A stretch of DNA of 64,000 bases from Marinimicrobium locisalis (GTDB lineage Bacteria; Pseudomonadota; Gammaproteobacteria; Pseudomonadales; Cellvibrionaceae). A program made the translations under genes and the position numbers. Below the pieces are notes generated by a model. The model had not been told where the DNA came from and did no database searches. It saw nothing but the letters and a program-made list of their open reading frames with translations. The stretch is from positions 10,997 through 74,996 of the forward strand of contig NZ_JBDLLG010000025.1 of the NCBI RefSeq assembly GCF_039822625.1, read 5' to 3'. Position 1 is the stretch's first letter, and each line of letters begins with the position of its first letter. This document shows, one piece after another, positions 7,987 to 16,574 of the stretch.

Positions 7987-8974
7987 CCTGGTTTCGGCCG
8001 TCCTGTTTGGCTTGATACAAGGCCCGGTCGGCCCGTTCCAGCAGCTTTTCCCGGGTGTCATCGGGTTGGTATTGGGTCAGCCCCAGGCTCATGGTGATAT
8101 CGATCTCCTCTCCGAAGTATTGGTAGGCCACCGCTCGGCGCAGCTCGTCGGCGACCTGGCGGGCCGCCTCCAGGGTGGTGTTGGGACAAATCAGCAAAAA
8201 CTCCTCTCCGCCCCAGCGCCCCAGGCAGTCCGTACGCCGCACACGCTGACTGAGGATGGTCGCCACTTCGACCAATACCTGGTCGCCCTTGTTGTGGCCG
8301 TGCCCGTCGTTGACCACCTTAAAGTGGTCGATATCCATTAGAATCAACGCCAGAGGGGTAGGGCAGCGACTTTGGCGCTCAATCTCAGCGTCCAGGGTTT
8401 CGTCAGTGCGCATGCGGTTGTATAACCCGGTGAGGGGGTCGGTAGTCGCCAAACGCTGCATTAACCGGTTAGTCTCTTCCAGTTCTCGGGTACGCTCCTT
8501 GACCAACCGTCGCAGCACTTGGCTTCGCTCCTCCAGTTCCTTGAGCGGATAGCCTTCATTCTCTCCATGAGCCTGAGAGGGCTGCGACAGGTGCTTGTGT
8601 TCGAGCACCCAGGCCCCGTCGATCCAACGCATCACCAATGAGAAACGAATGTTCAACAGACTGGCGGCCTGGTTTAGATAGGTAAAATGCCAATCCATCT
8701 CTCCCATCACCACACCAACATCGTCGGTTAAAGGCTGCGCTTGAATATGCTGTAGGCAGTATTCAATCGGGCTGGGGAGCGCGTCGGTATCCGCTTGGTA
8801 CAGCTCCAGCGCTCGCTCCACGCTGTAGACCTGCTCTTGGGCACCGGTACCGAACCCGGTGATTCGGTTGCTGGCCAGGGCCGCCGAAGCCTCGGGATCC
8901 CGGTGACACAGAAAGGTGTCGAAATAAAGGCGCGCGGCCGAAATAAGCGTTTCAGAAGTGGGACTATAATCCAT
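7970..8974 (-). CDS. GGDEF diguanylate cyclase with N-terminal SnoaL/NTF2-like domain
   Basis: A 334-residue protein that should make cyclic di-GMP from two GTP. The C-terminal cyclase domain (about 170-334) has GRWGGEEFLL with an intact GGEEF active site near residue 255. An RRTD sequence five residues before it fits the RxxD inhibitory site, so product inhibition is likely. The N-terminal 140 residues (RLYFDTFLCHRDPEASAAL...) look like a cone-shaped SnoaL/NTF2-type sensory fold rather than PAS or a membrane sensor. A short coiled coil (about 145-170, LKELEERSQVLRRLVKERTREL) joins the two, as is common in cyclase signalling helices. No transmembrane segments are seen, so it is probably cytoplasmic. 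Ligand unknown. Confidence 0.9.
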   Translation of the reverse strand: MDYSPTSETLISAARLYFDTFLCHRDPEASAALASNRITGFGTGAQEQVYSVERALELYQADTDALPSPIEYCLQHIQAQPLTDDVGVVMGEMDWHFTYLNQAASLLNIRFSLVMRWIDGAWVLEHKHLSQPSQAHGENEGYPLKELEERSQVLRRLVKERTRELEETNRLMQRLATTDPLTGLYNRMRTDETLDAEIERQSRCPTPLALILMDIDHFKVVNDGHGHNKGDQVLVEVATILSQRVRRTDCLGRWGGEEFLLICPNTTLEAARQVADELRRAVAYQYFGEEIDITMSLGLTQYQPDDTREKLLERADRALYQAKQDGRNQVNFSP

Positions 8975-9070
8975 GTGTGTAACGAACCCTTGTTACTCAG
9001 ATCTGCATTCCAGACTCTCATTCCAACGTTCTGTTCCCAAAGCGCTCGCCGGCCGCAGCCTGACTGTCCC

Positions 9071-9102
9071 TTTAAATCAGGTACTATTTAAATCAGGTAC
9101 TA
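9071..9102. repeat. Exact 16-bp tandem duplication
   Basis: The unit TTTAAATCAGGTACTA occurs twice head to tail (9071-9086 and 9087-9102), followed by TAAAGG. It lies in the 264-base divergent gap between the diguanylate cyclase gene and the DUF815 gene, so it falls in promoter territory. It may be a recent slippage duplication or a two-site operator. The rest of the gap shows no recognisable element. Confidence 0.85.
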
Positions 9103-9238
9103 TAAAGGTCAGCAAGGTTAGCGAACACCTGGCAATTTGTTAATATGCACGCCAAGTGCTCGGAACAGTGCCCTGAGTATAGCTGAAAGACTGAGCGACG
9201 CGACCTGTCGGCCGAATTCAATGTGTAGAGGAGCTCCC

Positions 9239-10087
9239 GTGAGTCAAACGGATGCGATTGTGCAACGACTGGATGCCTTGCTCGGGCATCTCGAGAGGCT
9301 GGTTCCGCCGGTGACTCCGGCGCCTAATTGGAGCGCTCAGGCGTTTCGTTGGCGGCGAGTCAATGGCCGGGGCCACCTGCAGGCGGTTCGCCACCCGCAC
9401 CGGGTGGCGTTGGCGGCGCTTCAGAATATCGAGCCCCAGAAAGAGGCGCTGGTGCGCAACACGCGGCGTTTCGTGGAAGGGCAGCCGGCCAATAATGTGC
9501 TGCTGACCGGCGCCCGGGGGACCGGGAAGTCGACCTTGATTAAGGCGGTCTGGAACGAGTTTTCCGGACGCGGACTCAAGTTGATTGAGGTGGACAAGTC
9601 GGACCTGCCCGAGCTGACCGATATTCTCATAATGTTGGAAGACCGCCCCGAGCGGTTCATCCTGTTTTGTGACGACCTGTCGTTCGAAGAAGGGGATGCC
9701 AGCTACAAGGCCCTGAAATCCGCCCTGGACGGTTCCATTGCCGCTCCTTCCGAGAACGTTCTTTTTTACGCCACTTCCAACCGGCGCCACTTGTTGCCCC
9801 AGAGCATGCGCGATAATTTGGATGTGAGCTACGAAGAAGGGGAGCTTCGCCCAAGCGACAGTATTGAGGAAAAAACCTCGCTCTCGGACCGCTTTGGCCT
9901 CTGGCTGAGCTTTTATCCCTTTAGTCAGGAGGAGTATCTGGCGGCGGCGCGCTACTGGGTGGAGGCCATGGGAGGACGCTGGAGCAATGAGGCCGAATCC
10001 AGCGCACTGCTATGGCACCGTACCCGTGGCGCTCGCAGCGGCCGGGTGGCTTGGCAGTTTGCCCGGGACTTTGTGGACGTGCGTTGA
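9239..10087 (+). CDS. DUF815 family AAA-type ATP-binding protein
   Basis: A 282-residue ATPase of the DUF815 group. The GTG at 9239 is chosen because AGGAGC lies 5 bases upstream and translation then begins with SQTDAIVQRLD; upstream in-frame codons give no sensible protein. Walker A is GARGTGKST (about residues 90-98) and Walker B is FILFCDDLSF (about 137-146), followed by an AAA sensor-like segment FYATSNRRHLLP (about 175-186) and an arginine-rich C-terminus. DUF815 proteins resemble the ATPase domains of DnaC/DnaA-like and other AAA+ proteins, but the role in gammaproteobacteria is not settled in my knowledge. Transcribed alone, divergent from the cyclase. Confidence 0.88.
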   Translation: MSQTDAIVQRLDALLGHLERLVPPVTPAPNWSAQAFRWRRVNGRGHLQAVRHPHRVALAALQNIEPQKEALVRNTRRFVEGQPANNVLLTGARGTGKSTLIKAVWNEFSGRGLKLIEVDKSDLPELTDILIMLEDRPERFILFCDDLSFEEGDASYKALKSALDGSIAAPSENVLFYATSNRRHLLPQSMRDNLDVSYEEGELRPSDSIEEKTSLSDRFGLWLSFYPFSQEEYLAAARYWVEAMGGRWSNEAESSALLWHRTRGARSGRVAWQFARDFVDVR

Positions 10088-10127
10088 GTGAGGCATCTAC
10101 GGCTATCCGAATCAGCCGTGCACCCCA

Positions 10128-10922
10128 TTAGTGATACCCGTAGCCTTGAATGATACGCTCGGCCGTATCGCTTTGCAGGAACGTCAACAGAGCTTTGGCC
10201 GCCTCGCTATCGGCGCCGGTTTTTAATAACACCGCGTCCTGGCGAATGGGACTGTGGTGGCTGGAGGGAACCCGCCAAACCGAACCTCCCTTGAGTTCGC
10301 CATTCTCCAGTACCTGAGACAGCGCGACAAAACCGATATCGGCGTTGCCGGTGTGAACAAACTGGTAGGTCTGGGCGATATTTTCCCCTTGGACCCACCG
10401 GGGGCGGGTCGCCTCGGCCAGCCCCAGGCTCTGCAGCACTTCCACTGCGGCGGCGCCGTAGGGTGCCAGCCGGGGGTTGGCGAGGGCGAGTTTATTGAAA
10501 TCGCCTTCGCGTAGGACTTGCCCCCGCGAGTCCACCCGGTCCGGTTGGCGGGACCAGAGCGCCAGCGCCCCCAACGCATAAGTAAACCGGGTGCCCTCAG
10601 CGGTCCAGCCTTCGCGCTCCAGGGCTTTCGGTTTGGCTTGATCGGCGGAGAGAAAAACCTGGAAGGGCGCCCCATTGCGGATTTGCGCATAGAACTTACC
10701 CGACGCTCCAAAAGATAGCCTGACGCGGTAACCCGTCTCGCGCTCAAAGCTCTTAACAATGTCTTTCATCGGTGCCGTAAAGTTGGAGGCAACGGCAACG
10801 TGCAGCTCTTCTACGTCGCTCGTGCAAGCCTGTGCCAAAAGCGCCAACAAGCCCACCAGGCACGCCCTGATTGAACGGCCAGTGCGGGAGGGGCGTGGGC
10901 TTGATGGGGTCAAAACGTTCAT
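10128..10922 (-). CDS. modA: Molybdate ABC transporter substrate-binding lipoprotein (ModA-like)
   Basis: A 264-residue ModA-family periplasmic binding protein. The ATG at 10922 is chosen because the sequence that follows has a basic N-region, hydrophobic core and lipobox (LLALLAQAC), so it should be a lipoprotein; the longer open frame overlaps the Dabb gene. After cleavage comes ELHVAVASNFTAPM, where the SNF...P segment is the typical oxyanion-contacting start of ModA. Further ModA segments are LSFGASGKFYAQI and NGAPFQVFLSAD, and near the end IGFVALSQV and a Tyr-rich region. No modB or modC permease genes are adjacent, so either they are elsewhere or the protein binds another oxyanion (tungstate, chromate). 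The final residues are GYGYH. Confidence 0.88.
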   Translation of the reverse strand: MNVLTPSSPRPSRTGRSIRACLVGLLALLAQACTSDVEELHVAVASNFTAPMKDIVKSFERETGYRVRLSFGASGKFYAQIRNGAPFQVFLSADQAKPKALEREGWTAEGTRFTYALGALALWSRQPDRVDSRGQVLREGDFNKLALANPRLAPYGAAAVEVLQSLGLAEATRPRWVQGENIAQTYQFVHTGNADIGFVALSQVLENGELKGGSVWRVPSSHHSPIRQDAVLLKTGADSEAAKALLTFLQSDTAERIIQGYGYH

Positions 10923-10953
10923 AACGTCCCGAAAAGGTGTGGCTACCGTCGCA

Positions 10954-11379
10954 TTAAACGGCGATGGAATCGTACACAACAACTTTGCGCCAAAGGTGAG
11001 AGCACTCTTCCACAAACTTTTCGTGAATGGGGTGAGTTTGATAGGCGTTCTGCCCCTCCACATCATCAAAGAACAGCAGCTCCGAGACCTGGTAGCTGTT
11101 ATCGACCACTTCCCGCTCTTCCGTGGAAGCCGGCACGCCGATGTGAATACCCTTGACGGTGTCGATGTCTGCCAGCGTCTTGAGCCCGGCAATCAAGGCG
11201 TCGCGGTCCTCTTTTGACTCCGGGTTTTTCAGCCAGAAGAACACCGTATGAGTCAGTTTGGGAAGTGTGTCCGGGCCGGAGTGATCGTGGTGCTTTGCCT
11301 GCACACCGGGGACCACGGCGGCGGCACTGAAAGCCGCGGCGCCTGTGAGGAACTGCCGACGGTTGGTTTTGGTGGTCAT
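10954..11379 (-). CDS. TAT-exported Dabb (stress-responsive A/B barrel) domain protein
   Basis: A 141-residue protein. The ATG at 11379 gives a twin-arginine signal peptide (NRRQFLTGAAAFSAAAVVPG, about residues 6-25), so export in folded form is likely, perhaps with a bound cofactor or ligand. The mature part is a Dabb ferredoxin-like barrel: LTHTVFFWLKNPESKEDRD, a typical Dabb start with His and Phe-Trp-Leu, then a GIHIGVPAST segment and the end HLWRKVVVYDSIAV. Dabb proteins usually dimerise; their catalytic role varies and is unknown here. It lies 31 bases before modA on the same strand and 4 bases overlap the end of the channel gene upstream, suggesting one transcript. Confidence 0.85.
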   Translation of the reverse strand: MTTKTNRRQFLTGAAAFSAAAVVPGVQAKHHDHSGPDTLPKLTHTVFFWLKNPESKEDRDALIAGLKTLADIDTVKGIHIGVPASTEEREVVDNSYQVSELLFFDDVEGQNAYQTHPIHEKFVEECSHLWRKVVVYDSIAV

Positions 11380-13397
11380 TGTTTTTCTGCTCCTTTGTAA
11401 ATGCCGGTATCCGCAAGAATAACCAGTTGATCGTGAGGCTGAATCGCCAGGGCCGCTTCCCGGTTGGGGTTTAAGTGCAATTGTCGGACGCCTTGCGAAG
11501 AATGGTGCAACACGCCCAACGCCGTCTCCCCGCGCTCGCCGGCCAGTGTTTCCAGCTTCCAAAAGGGCACTGGCCCTTTAATACCGTAGTGTTCCGGCGC
11601 CCGAAATACAATCTCGGCGCCGCCTTCGGTAAACAGCTCGTCAAATACCAGGCGCAGCTCCGGGCGCAGCGCTACTTGGGCAAGCAAGTGGCTCAGAATC
11701 AGAGGGCTGATAATCGTCTCGCCCCGTTGTTGGCCGAGCAAAATGGCGTTGTCCGGGTCACTGAGCTCAAGCAACAGGTGAGGAGGGTTGTCCACGTCTT
11801 GAAGGTGCTCTTCAATAATGCTCTGCCCCACGATGGCGCGGGCATCGGCCTCTTCCCCGCTGCCCAGCCGGTCGCTGCTGATCAGCACAATACTGTCATA
11901 CTGGGCGGGGTCGATGTCGTGCAGTTCGCCTTCGAGCATAAAGTCCGTTTGGATATGGTGGCAGTGCGCCCGAACCTTGCCGTTGTGATAGCGGATGATG
12001 GCTTTGTCGCGCTCTTCGGGCGGCACGATGGAGACAATGTCCAGATCAAAGCGGTAGTGGCGGTAACTGCCCAGCTCGTGCACCAGCGCTGGCAGCCGTT
12101 CATTCCACCCCAGAATGAGTACTCGGCGGCGATGCTGGCGGCTGGAGGGGGCCTGCTTGGGGTCGGGGCCCCGGCGCTCCACCGGGTTCAGCCGATGCCC
12201 GCTGGCCTTGAGAGGCTGGGTGTCCTCCAATTCCTGGGCGATCATAATGACTTTGTCTTCGGCTCGCACCGGCGTATTCGAAGGGGCGTTGAGGTGTACC
12301 TGCCATTGGCCCTGGCGGCGCGTCAGCACTCCACAAACCACGGCGCGCGGGCACGCCATGGCGACGCTGGATAGGGTTTCCCCGCCGAAGTGTTCGCCGC
12401 TGCGCACGTAGAATTCGTTACCGCTTTGGTCTGCCAGCAGCTCGTTGTAGATTTCCGATAGCCCCGGATGAATCAGGTTCTGGGCCATAAGGCTGGCGAT
12501 GGTGACATCCCCGGCGACCACCTGAAGGGGGCCGTCATAGGCACGGCGGGCAATGGGGAGCTTGCGCAAATCCTGGATTTCCGCCACCACAAACGGGCGG
12601 GAAACGCCCTGGGCGCGGGCCTGGGCATCCAGCGACATCAGGGCCTTAACGGTTTCCACATCGGAGCTGACCAGGCTGCCCAGTTCGTGTGCTTCACTGG
12701 GAATAATAACCGCGGCGGCGTTCAGGCAGGCGGCGCGGTGGAGCGCATCGGGCTGCAGGGGACTGCCGGAACGCAGCACAATGTGTTTCGCCTTGCGGCC
12801 GATGCCCGGCTCGTTGCGTAGCTCCTGGGCCTGGGCGGCGGACATTTGCTCGGCGAGCACGACCAGTTTCAGGCGGGAGCTGTCCCGTCCCAATAAGTGT
12901 TTGCGCATACTGCCGGAGGCGCTGAGCAGTTCACGAATCAAGGGCAGGGTGCGGCTGTTCCAGCCGAGAATGACCACATGATTGCGATAGGCAACCGGCG
13001 TCATGCCGCGCTCGAGCTCGGTCATGCGGGCGATCAGCGAGCGAGTAAGAATGGCCACCAGCGTACCCATAAACACCACATAACCGCTGATGGTGAGGAG
13101 CGTGGAAACCGCTCTAAGCCAGGAGCCTTCATCGTCGCCCAAGTAGCCCGGATCGGTCAGCCGCAGAAAGGCCCACCAGATGGCATCTCCCACATCCTCT
13201 CCCTGTCCAGCGGGGAAGGCGAGCAATCCGCCTGCCAGAGAAATCAGGCCGATAATGGCGCCGACAACCAGCAACTGGAAGAGCGCCCCTTTGACGAACT
13301 GGCGCTCGACAAAAAACTTGGCCCGGTCTATAAAACGCAACGGCAGCATTGTGGCTCCCAAACTCCATTGAGACATAAAAGGTGTTGGTTCGCCCAC
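11376..13397 (-). CDS. CASTOR/POLLUX-like ion channel with two RCK (TrkA-N) domains
   Basis: A 673-residue inner-membrane channel of the type related to plant CASTOR/POLLUX and to large bacterial RCK channels. Hydrophobic segments lie at about 37-60 and 98-120 with a pore loop between them, RLTDPGYLGDD (about 81-91). This replaces the TVGYGD potassium filter, as expected for this family. Two Rossmann RCK domains follow: NHVVILGWNSRTLPLI (about 135-150) and RVLILGWNERLPALV (about 425-440), each with a nucleotide-binding glycine pattern. The annotated start is a GTG 3 bases after the RND gene stop; an ATG at 13376 is an alternative. It is the last gene behind the RND pump and overlaps the Dabb gene by 4 bases. 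Confidence 0.87.
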   Translation of the reverse strand: MGEPTPFMSQWSLGATMLPLRFIDRAKFFVERQFVKGALFQLLVVGAIIGLISLAGGLLAFPAGQGEDVGDAIWWAFLRLTDPGYLGDDEGSWLRAVSTLLTISGYVVFMGTLVAILTRSLIARMTELERGMTPVAYRNHVVILGWNSRTLPLIRELLSASGSMRKHLLGRDSSRLKLVVLAEQMSAAQAQELRNEPGIGRKAKHIVLRSGSPLQPDALHRAACLNAAAVIIPSEAHELGSLVSSDVETVKALMSLDAQARAQGVSRPFVVAEIQDLRKLPIARRAYDGPLQVVAGDVTIASLMAQNLIHPGLSEIYNELLADQSGNEFYVRSGEHFGGETLSSVAMACPRAVVCGVLTRRQGQWQVHLNAPSNTPVRAEDKVIMIAQELEDTQPLKASGHRLNPVERRGPDPKQAPSSRQHRRRVLILGWNERLPALVHELGSYRHYRFDLDIVSIVPPEERDKAIIRYHNGKVRAHCHHIQTDFMLEGELHDIDPAQYDSIVLISSDRLGSGEEADARAIVGQSIIEEHLQDVDNPPHLLLELSDPDNAILLGQQRGETIISPLILSHLLAQVALRPELRLVFDELFTEGGAEIVFRAPEHYGIKGPVPFWKLETLAGERGETALGVLHHSSQGVRQLHLNPNREAALAIQPHDQLVILADTGIYKGAEKQ

Positions 13398-13400
13398 CTA

Positions 13401-16400
13401 TTAGGCAGGGCGCTCAGTATACCCGTTTTTGCGATCCGTCCAATTGAGAACCATGACCGTCAGCGCCGGCAGCATTGTCAGCGTTACCAGTGCGGCCCCG
13501 ACGATCCCCGACATCACGATGATACCCACACCCCGGTACAGCTCACTGCCCGCGCCGGGCAGGAACACCAGCGGCGCCAGCCCCATAATGGTGGTGATGG
13601 TGGAAATGGCGATGGGGCGCAGACGCGAGCTGACCGCTTCGCGCACCGCGTCAACCGGCGTCATGGCTTCCTCTTTGAGGTTACTGATGGCCCGGTGAAC
13701 AATCAGAATAGGGTTGTTCACCACGGTGCCCATCAGAATCAAAAAACCGAGCATGGTAATCATATCGAAAGGTTGGCTGAAGCCTCCCAGGCCCAGCGCG
13801 GCAAACAGAGCGCCCAGGCCATTGAGCAGGGCCAGCCCGGCAATGCCCCCGGCGATACCCAAGGGGATAGTGGTCATAATCAGCAACGGATAGCCCCAGT
13901 GGGTAAAGATGGCCACCATTAGCAGATATACAATCACCAAGGCCACCAAGTAGTTGTTGCTTAGGGACTCGCGCGTGGCATCGAGCTGGTCCGCCGCACC
14001 GGAGATGTTCAACGTGACGCCCGTGGGCACCTGCCCGTTATCCTGTAGGTGTTGGACTATGTCTTCCCGTACGCGCCGCACCCCGGTCTCGAGCGCCACC
14101 GAGCGGGGCGGAATAATGTTCAACGTTACGGTGCGGCTGCCATCAAGGCGGCGTATGCTGCTGGTGTCTACCGTCTCTTTAATGCTGACAATATCGGCCA
14201 GTGGCAGAGCGCCGTGACCGGGTACATAAGTCACGATGTCATTCAGCGTGTCCACGGTAACGCCGGGCCCCTGTTCGTTGTACAGGTACATATCAATTTT
14301 GTCGTCGGCCCAAAAGAACTCGTTGACAAAGGCCCCGTCGGTCAGCGCTGAGACAGTGAAACCCACATCTTCCGTGGTCAAGCCGAGCTCGGCGGCTCGC
14401 TCCCAGTTCGGCCTGACTTCCAGTAGCGGTTGGGCCAGTGAAAGGCTACCCGGGCGGGTCTGGATGCGCGGGTTATCAAACACTTCTTCGGCGCGGGCAT
14501 AGGCGGCCCTGGCCACTTGGAACAGGTCGGCGAGCTGCGGGCCTGACACATCGAGATTGACACTGCGGGTCCCGCCGTCGTTGCTGCTGATAATCGAGCC
14601 GCGGGCAGCGAAGGCACGCATGCCCGGGTAGCTCTCGTACTTCTCCACAATGGCGTCCATCAGCGGTTCAATGTGAGAGGGGTCTTTGGATTCGGTGATG
14701 ATACGCAGGCTTTGCGGTGAAATGCCCATGTTCACATATTGCATGGCCGGCACGTCAGCTTCCCCGGTTTCAAATGCCGAGGGATCGTCATCCACGAACT
14801 GCATGAAGTACTCCTGGATTTCCAGGCCGATGTGTTCCATGGTTTCCAGATTGTAGCCCGGGGGCGCATTCATGGAGGCAAAGGTTTTGGCTTCCTCACC
14901 TTCGGGCAGGTACTCCGCCGGCGGAGTGAGGAACAGGGCAATGGCCCCGCTGGTTAACACGGTAATCAGGATGCAACTGATCCGCCGACGGGGCGTGGCG
15001 ATCAGCCAATCGATTCTATCAGTGATACGTTTCTGCAGAGGATGCGCAGCGTCGCCGGATGAGCCGCTCTCGGATGAAGCACCCCCCTTGAAAGACAGTC
15101 TGGCGCTGGCGGTCGGTATAACGGTAATGGCGACCAGCATGGAAACCAGGATGGATGCCGAGATCGCGATGGCCACATCGGAGTACAGTTGGCCGGCTTC
15201 TTCCTGAATAAACACCACCGGCAGAAACACCATGACCGTGGTCAGGGTGGAGGCCAGCACGGCGGGCCAGACTTTTTGGACGCCGGCCAGGGCTGCCTCC
15301 ATTTTTTTCAGGCCACGGCGCCGCTCCAGCTCAATGCTTTCGAGCACCACGATGCTGTTATCCAAGGTCATGCCGATGGCAAAGGCAACCCCCGCCAGGG
15401 AGATGACGTTGATGGTTCGCCCGGCAATCAGCAGCCCGAGAAAGGCGGCGATGGTACAGATGGGAATCCCCACCACGCCCAGGGCGGTGGCGCGGAACGA
15501 CCGTAGGAACAGATACATGACGCCGGTCGCCAGCAGGGCACCGAGAATCAGATTTTTCCAGACATTGAAAATGGAGTCCTGAACGTACACCACATCGTCG
15601 GCGGTGCGTTCCAGAATCATGCCTTCGGGGTTTAGAAGGTCCCGGTTCACAGCGTCGACTTCCTTCATCATCGCCTCCTTGATGGCGATGACATTGGAGC
15701 CACTTTCACGGCGCACCGATACGCTGATAACGGGGCGTTCGTTCACATAGGATTTTTCCCGAACTTCGAAGTGGTCCAACCGAACGTCGGCCACATCGGA
15801 CAGCCGGGTAATGCTGTCGCCGCTTCGCGCGATGATCAGTTCTCGCAGGTCTTCCAGGTCCTCGAACCGTCCCATGGTACGGAGCAGGTAACGTCGTTTG
15901 CCGCTTTCCACCTCGCCTCCGGAGAGGTCCCGGTTCCGCTCGCGAATGGCAGTGCTTACCTGCCTCGGCGTCAGTTGCCGCTCGGCGAGGCGGTCCGGGT
16001 TCAGCATGATCTGTATCTGCCGTTCGGCGCCGCCGCCGACGTTGATCTCGGAGACTCCGGGCACGCCGGACAGGCGCGGGCGCACATTGTCTTCGACGTA
16101 GTCGCGCATCATCACCATATCCAGCCCCCGAGGGTTTCCCTCAAGTGGTGAGATACGGAAGTACATAAACGAGTTGGCTGAAAAAGAGGTGGCGAAAACC
16201 CGGGGTTCGTCCACGTTTTCGGGGTAGGAGGGGACCTGGGTCAGGGCGTTGTTAACCCGAATCAAGGTTTCGGTGATGTCCACCCCGAAAGGGAACTCAA
16301 GTTCAATCTGCGCTTCGCCGAAGTTGGCACTGCCTTGCATTTCCGCCAGGTAGGGAATATTGCGCAAATATTCTTCCTGCTCGATCAGAATTTCCTTTTC

Positions 16401-16571
16401 CACGTCCTGGGGAGTGGCGCCGGGCCAACTGGTGCGGATGGAAATAGTCCTTACTTCCAGGTCCGGGATCATCTGCACGGGGATGCGGGTGGCCGCCAGA
16501 ATACCCAGTACACAGATAATCAGTACGGTGACCGTGACCAGAATGCCGTGTCGGATAATTTGAGAAAACAT
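13401..16571 (-). CDS. RND-family efflux pump inner-membrane transporter
   Basis: A 1056-residue RND permease with the typical 12-helix layout: TM1 at the N-terminus (MFSQIIRHGILVTVTVLIIC), two large periplasmic loops, and two membrane bundles. Family segments include IRTSWPGATPQDVEKEI, the TM4 proton-relay region AFAIGMTLDNSIVVLESIE with its Asp, and GTVVNNPILIVHRAI in the second half. It exports substrate by proton antiport with the periplasmic adaptor encoded 3 bases upstream. No outer-membrane channel gene is present, so it likely uses a TolC protein encoded elsewhere. The lack of metal-pump motifs and the HAE-like periplasmic sequence suggest organic substrates or lipids, but the substrate is not identifiable. 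Confidence 0.93.
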   Translation of the reverse strand: MFSQIIRHGILVTVTVLIICVLGILAATRIPVQMIPDLEVRTISIRTSWPGATPQDVEKEILIEQEEYLRNIPYLAEMQGSANFGEAQIELEFPFGVDITETLIRVNNALTQVPSYPENVDEPRVFATSFSANSFMYFRISPLEGNPRGLDMVMMRDYVEDNVRPRLSGVPGVSEINVGGGAERQIQIMLNPDRLAERQLTPRQVSTAIRERNRDLSGGEVESGKRRYLLRTMGRFEDLEDLRELIIARSGDSITRLSDVADVRLDHFEVREKSYVNERPVISVSVRRESGSNVIAIKEAMMKEVDAVNRDLLNPEGMILERTADDVVYVQDSIFNVWKNLILGALLATGVMYLFLRSFRATALGVVGIPICTIAAFLGLLIAGRTINVISLAGVAFAIGMTLDNSIVVLESIELERRRGLKKMEAALAGVQKVWPAVLASTLTTVMVFLPVVFIQEEAGQLYSDVAIAISASILVSMLVAITVIPTASARLSFKGGASSESGSSGDAAHPLQKRITDRIDWLIATPRRRISCILITVLTSGAIALFLTPPAEYLPEGEEAKTFASMNAPPGYNLETMEHIGLEIQEYFMQFVDDDPSAFETGEADVPAMQYVNMGISPQSLRIITESKDPSHIEPLMDAIVEKYESYPGMRAFAARGSIISSNDGGTRSVNLDVSGPQLADLFQVARAAYARAEEVFDNPRIQTRPGSLSLAQPLLEVRPNWERAAELGLTTEDVGFTVSALTDGAFVNEFFWADDKIDMYLYNEQGPGVTVDTLNDIVTYVPGHGALPLADIVSIKETVDTSSIRRLDGSRTVTLNIIPPRSVALETGVRRVREDIVQHLQDNGQVPTGVTLNISGAADQLDATRESLSNNYLVALVIVYLLMVAIFTHWGYPLLIMTTIPLGIAGGIAGLALLNGLGALFAALGLGGFSQPFDMITMLGFLILMGTVVNNPILIVHRAISNLKEEAMTPVDAVREAVSSRLRPIAISTITTIMGLAPLVFLPGAGSELYRGVGIIVMSGIVGAALVTLTMLPALTVMVLNWTDRKNGYTERPA

Positions 16572-16574
16572 CGC

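Noticed and set aside
10098..10120. ACGGCT...AGCCGT hairpin between DUF815 and modA as a terminator
   Set aside because: Only a 6-bp stem with a 9-base loop and no T-run.
12897..13922. 341-codon plus-strand frame across the channel and RND genes
   Set aside because: Gln/His/Gly-rich low-complexity product typical of antisense frames; both genes on the other strand have clear family motifs.
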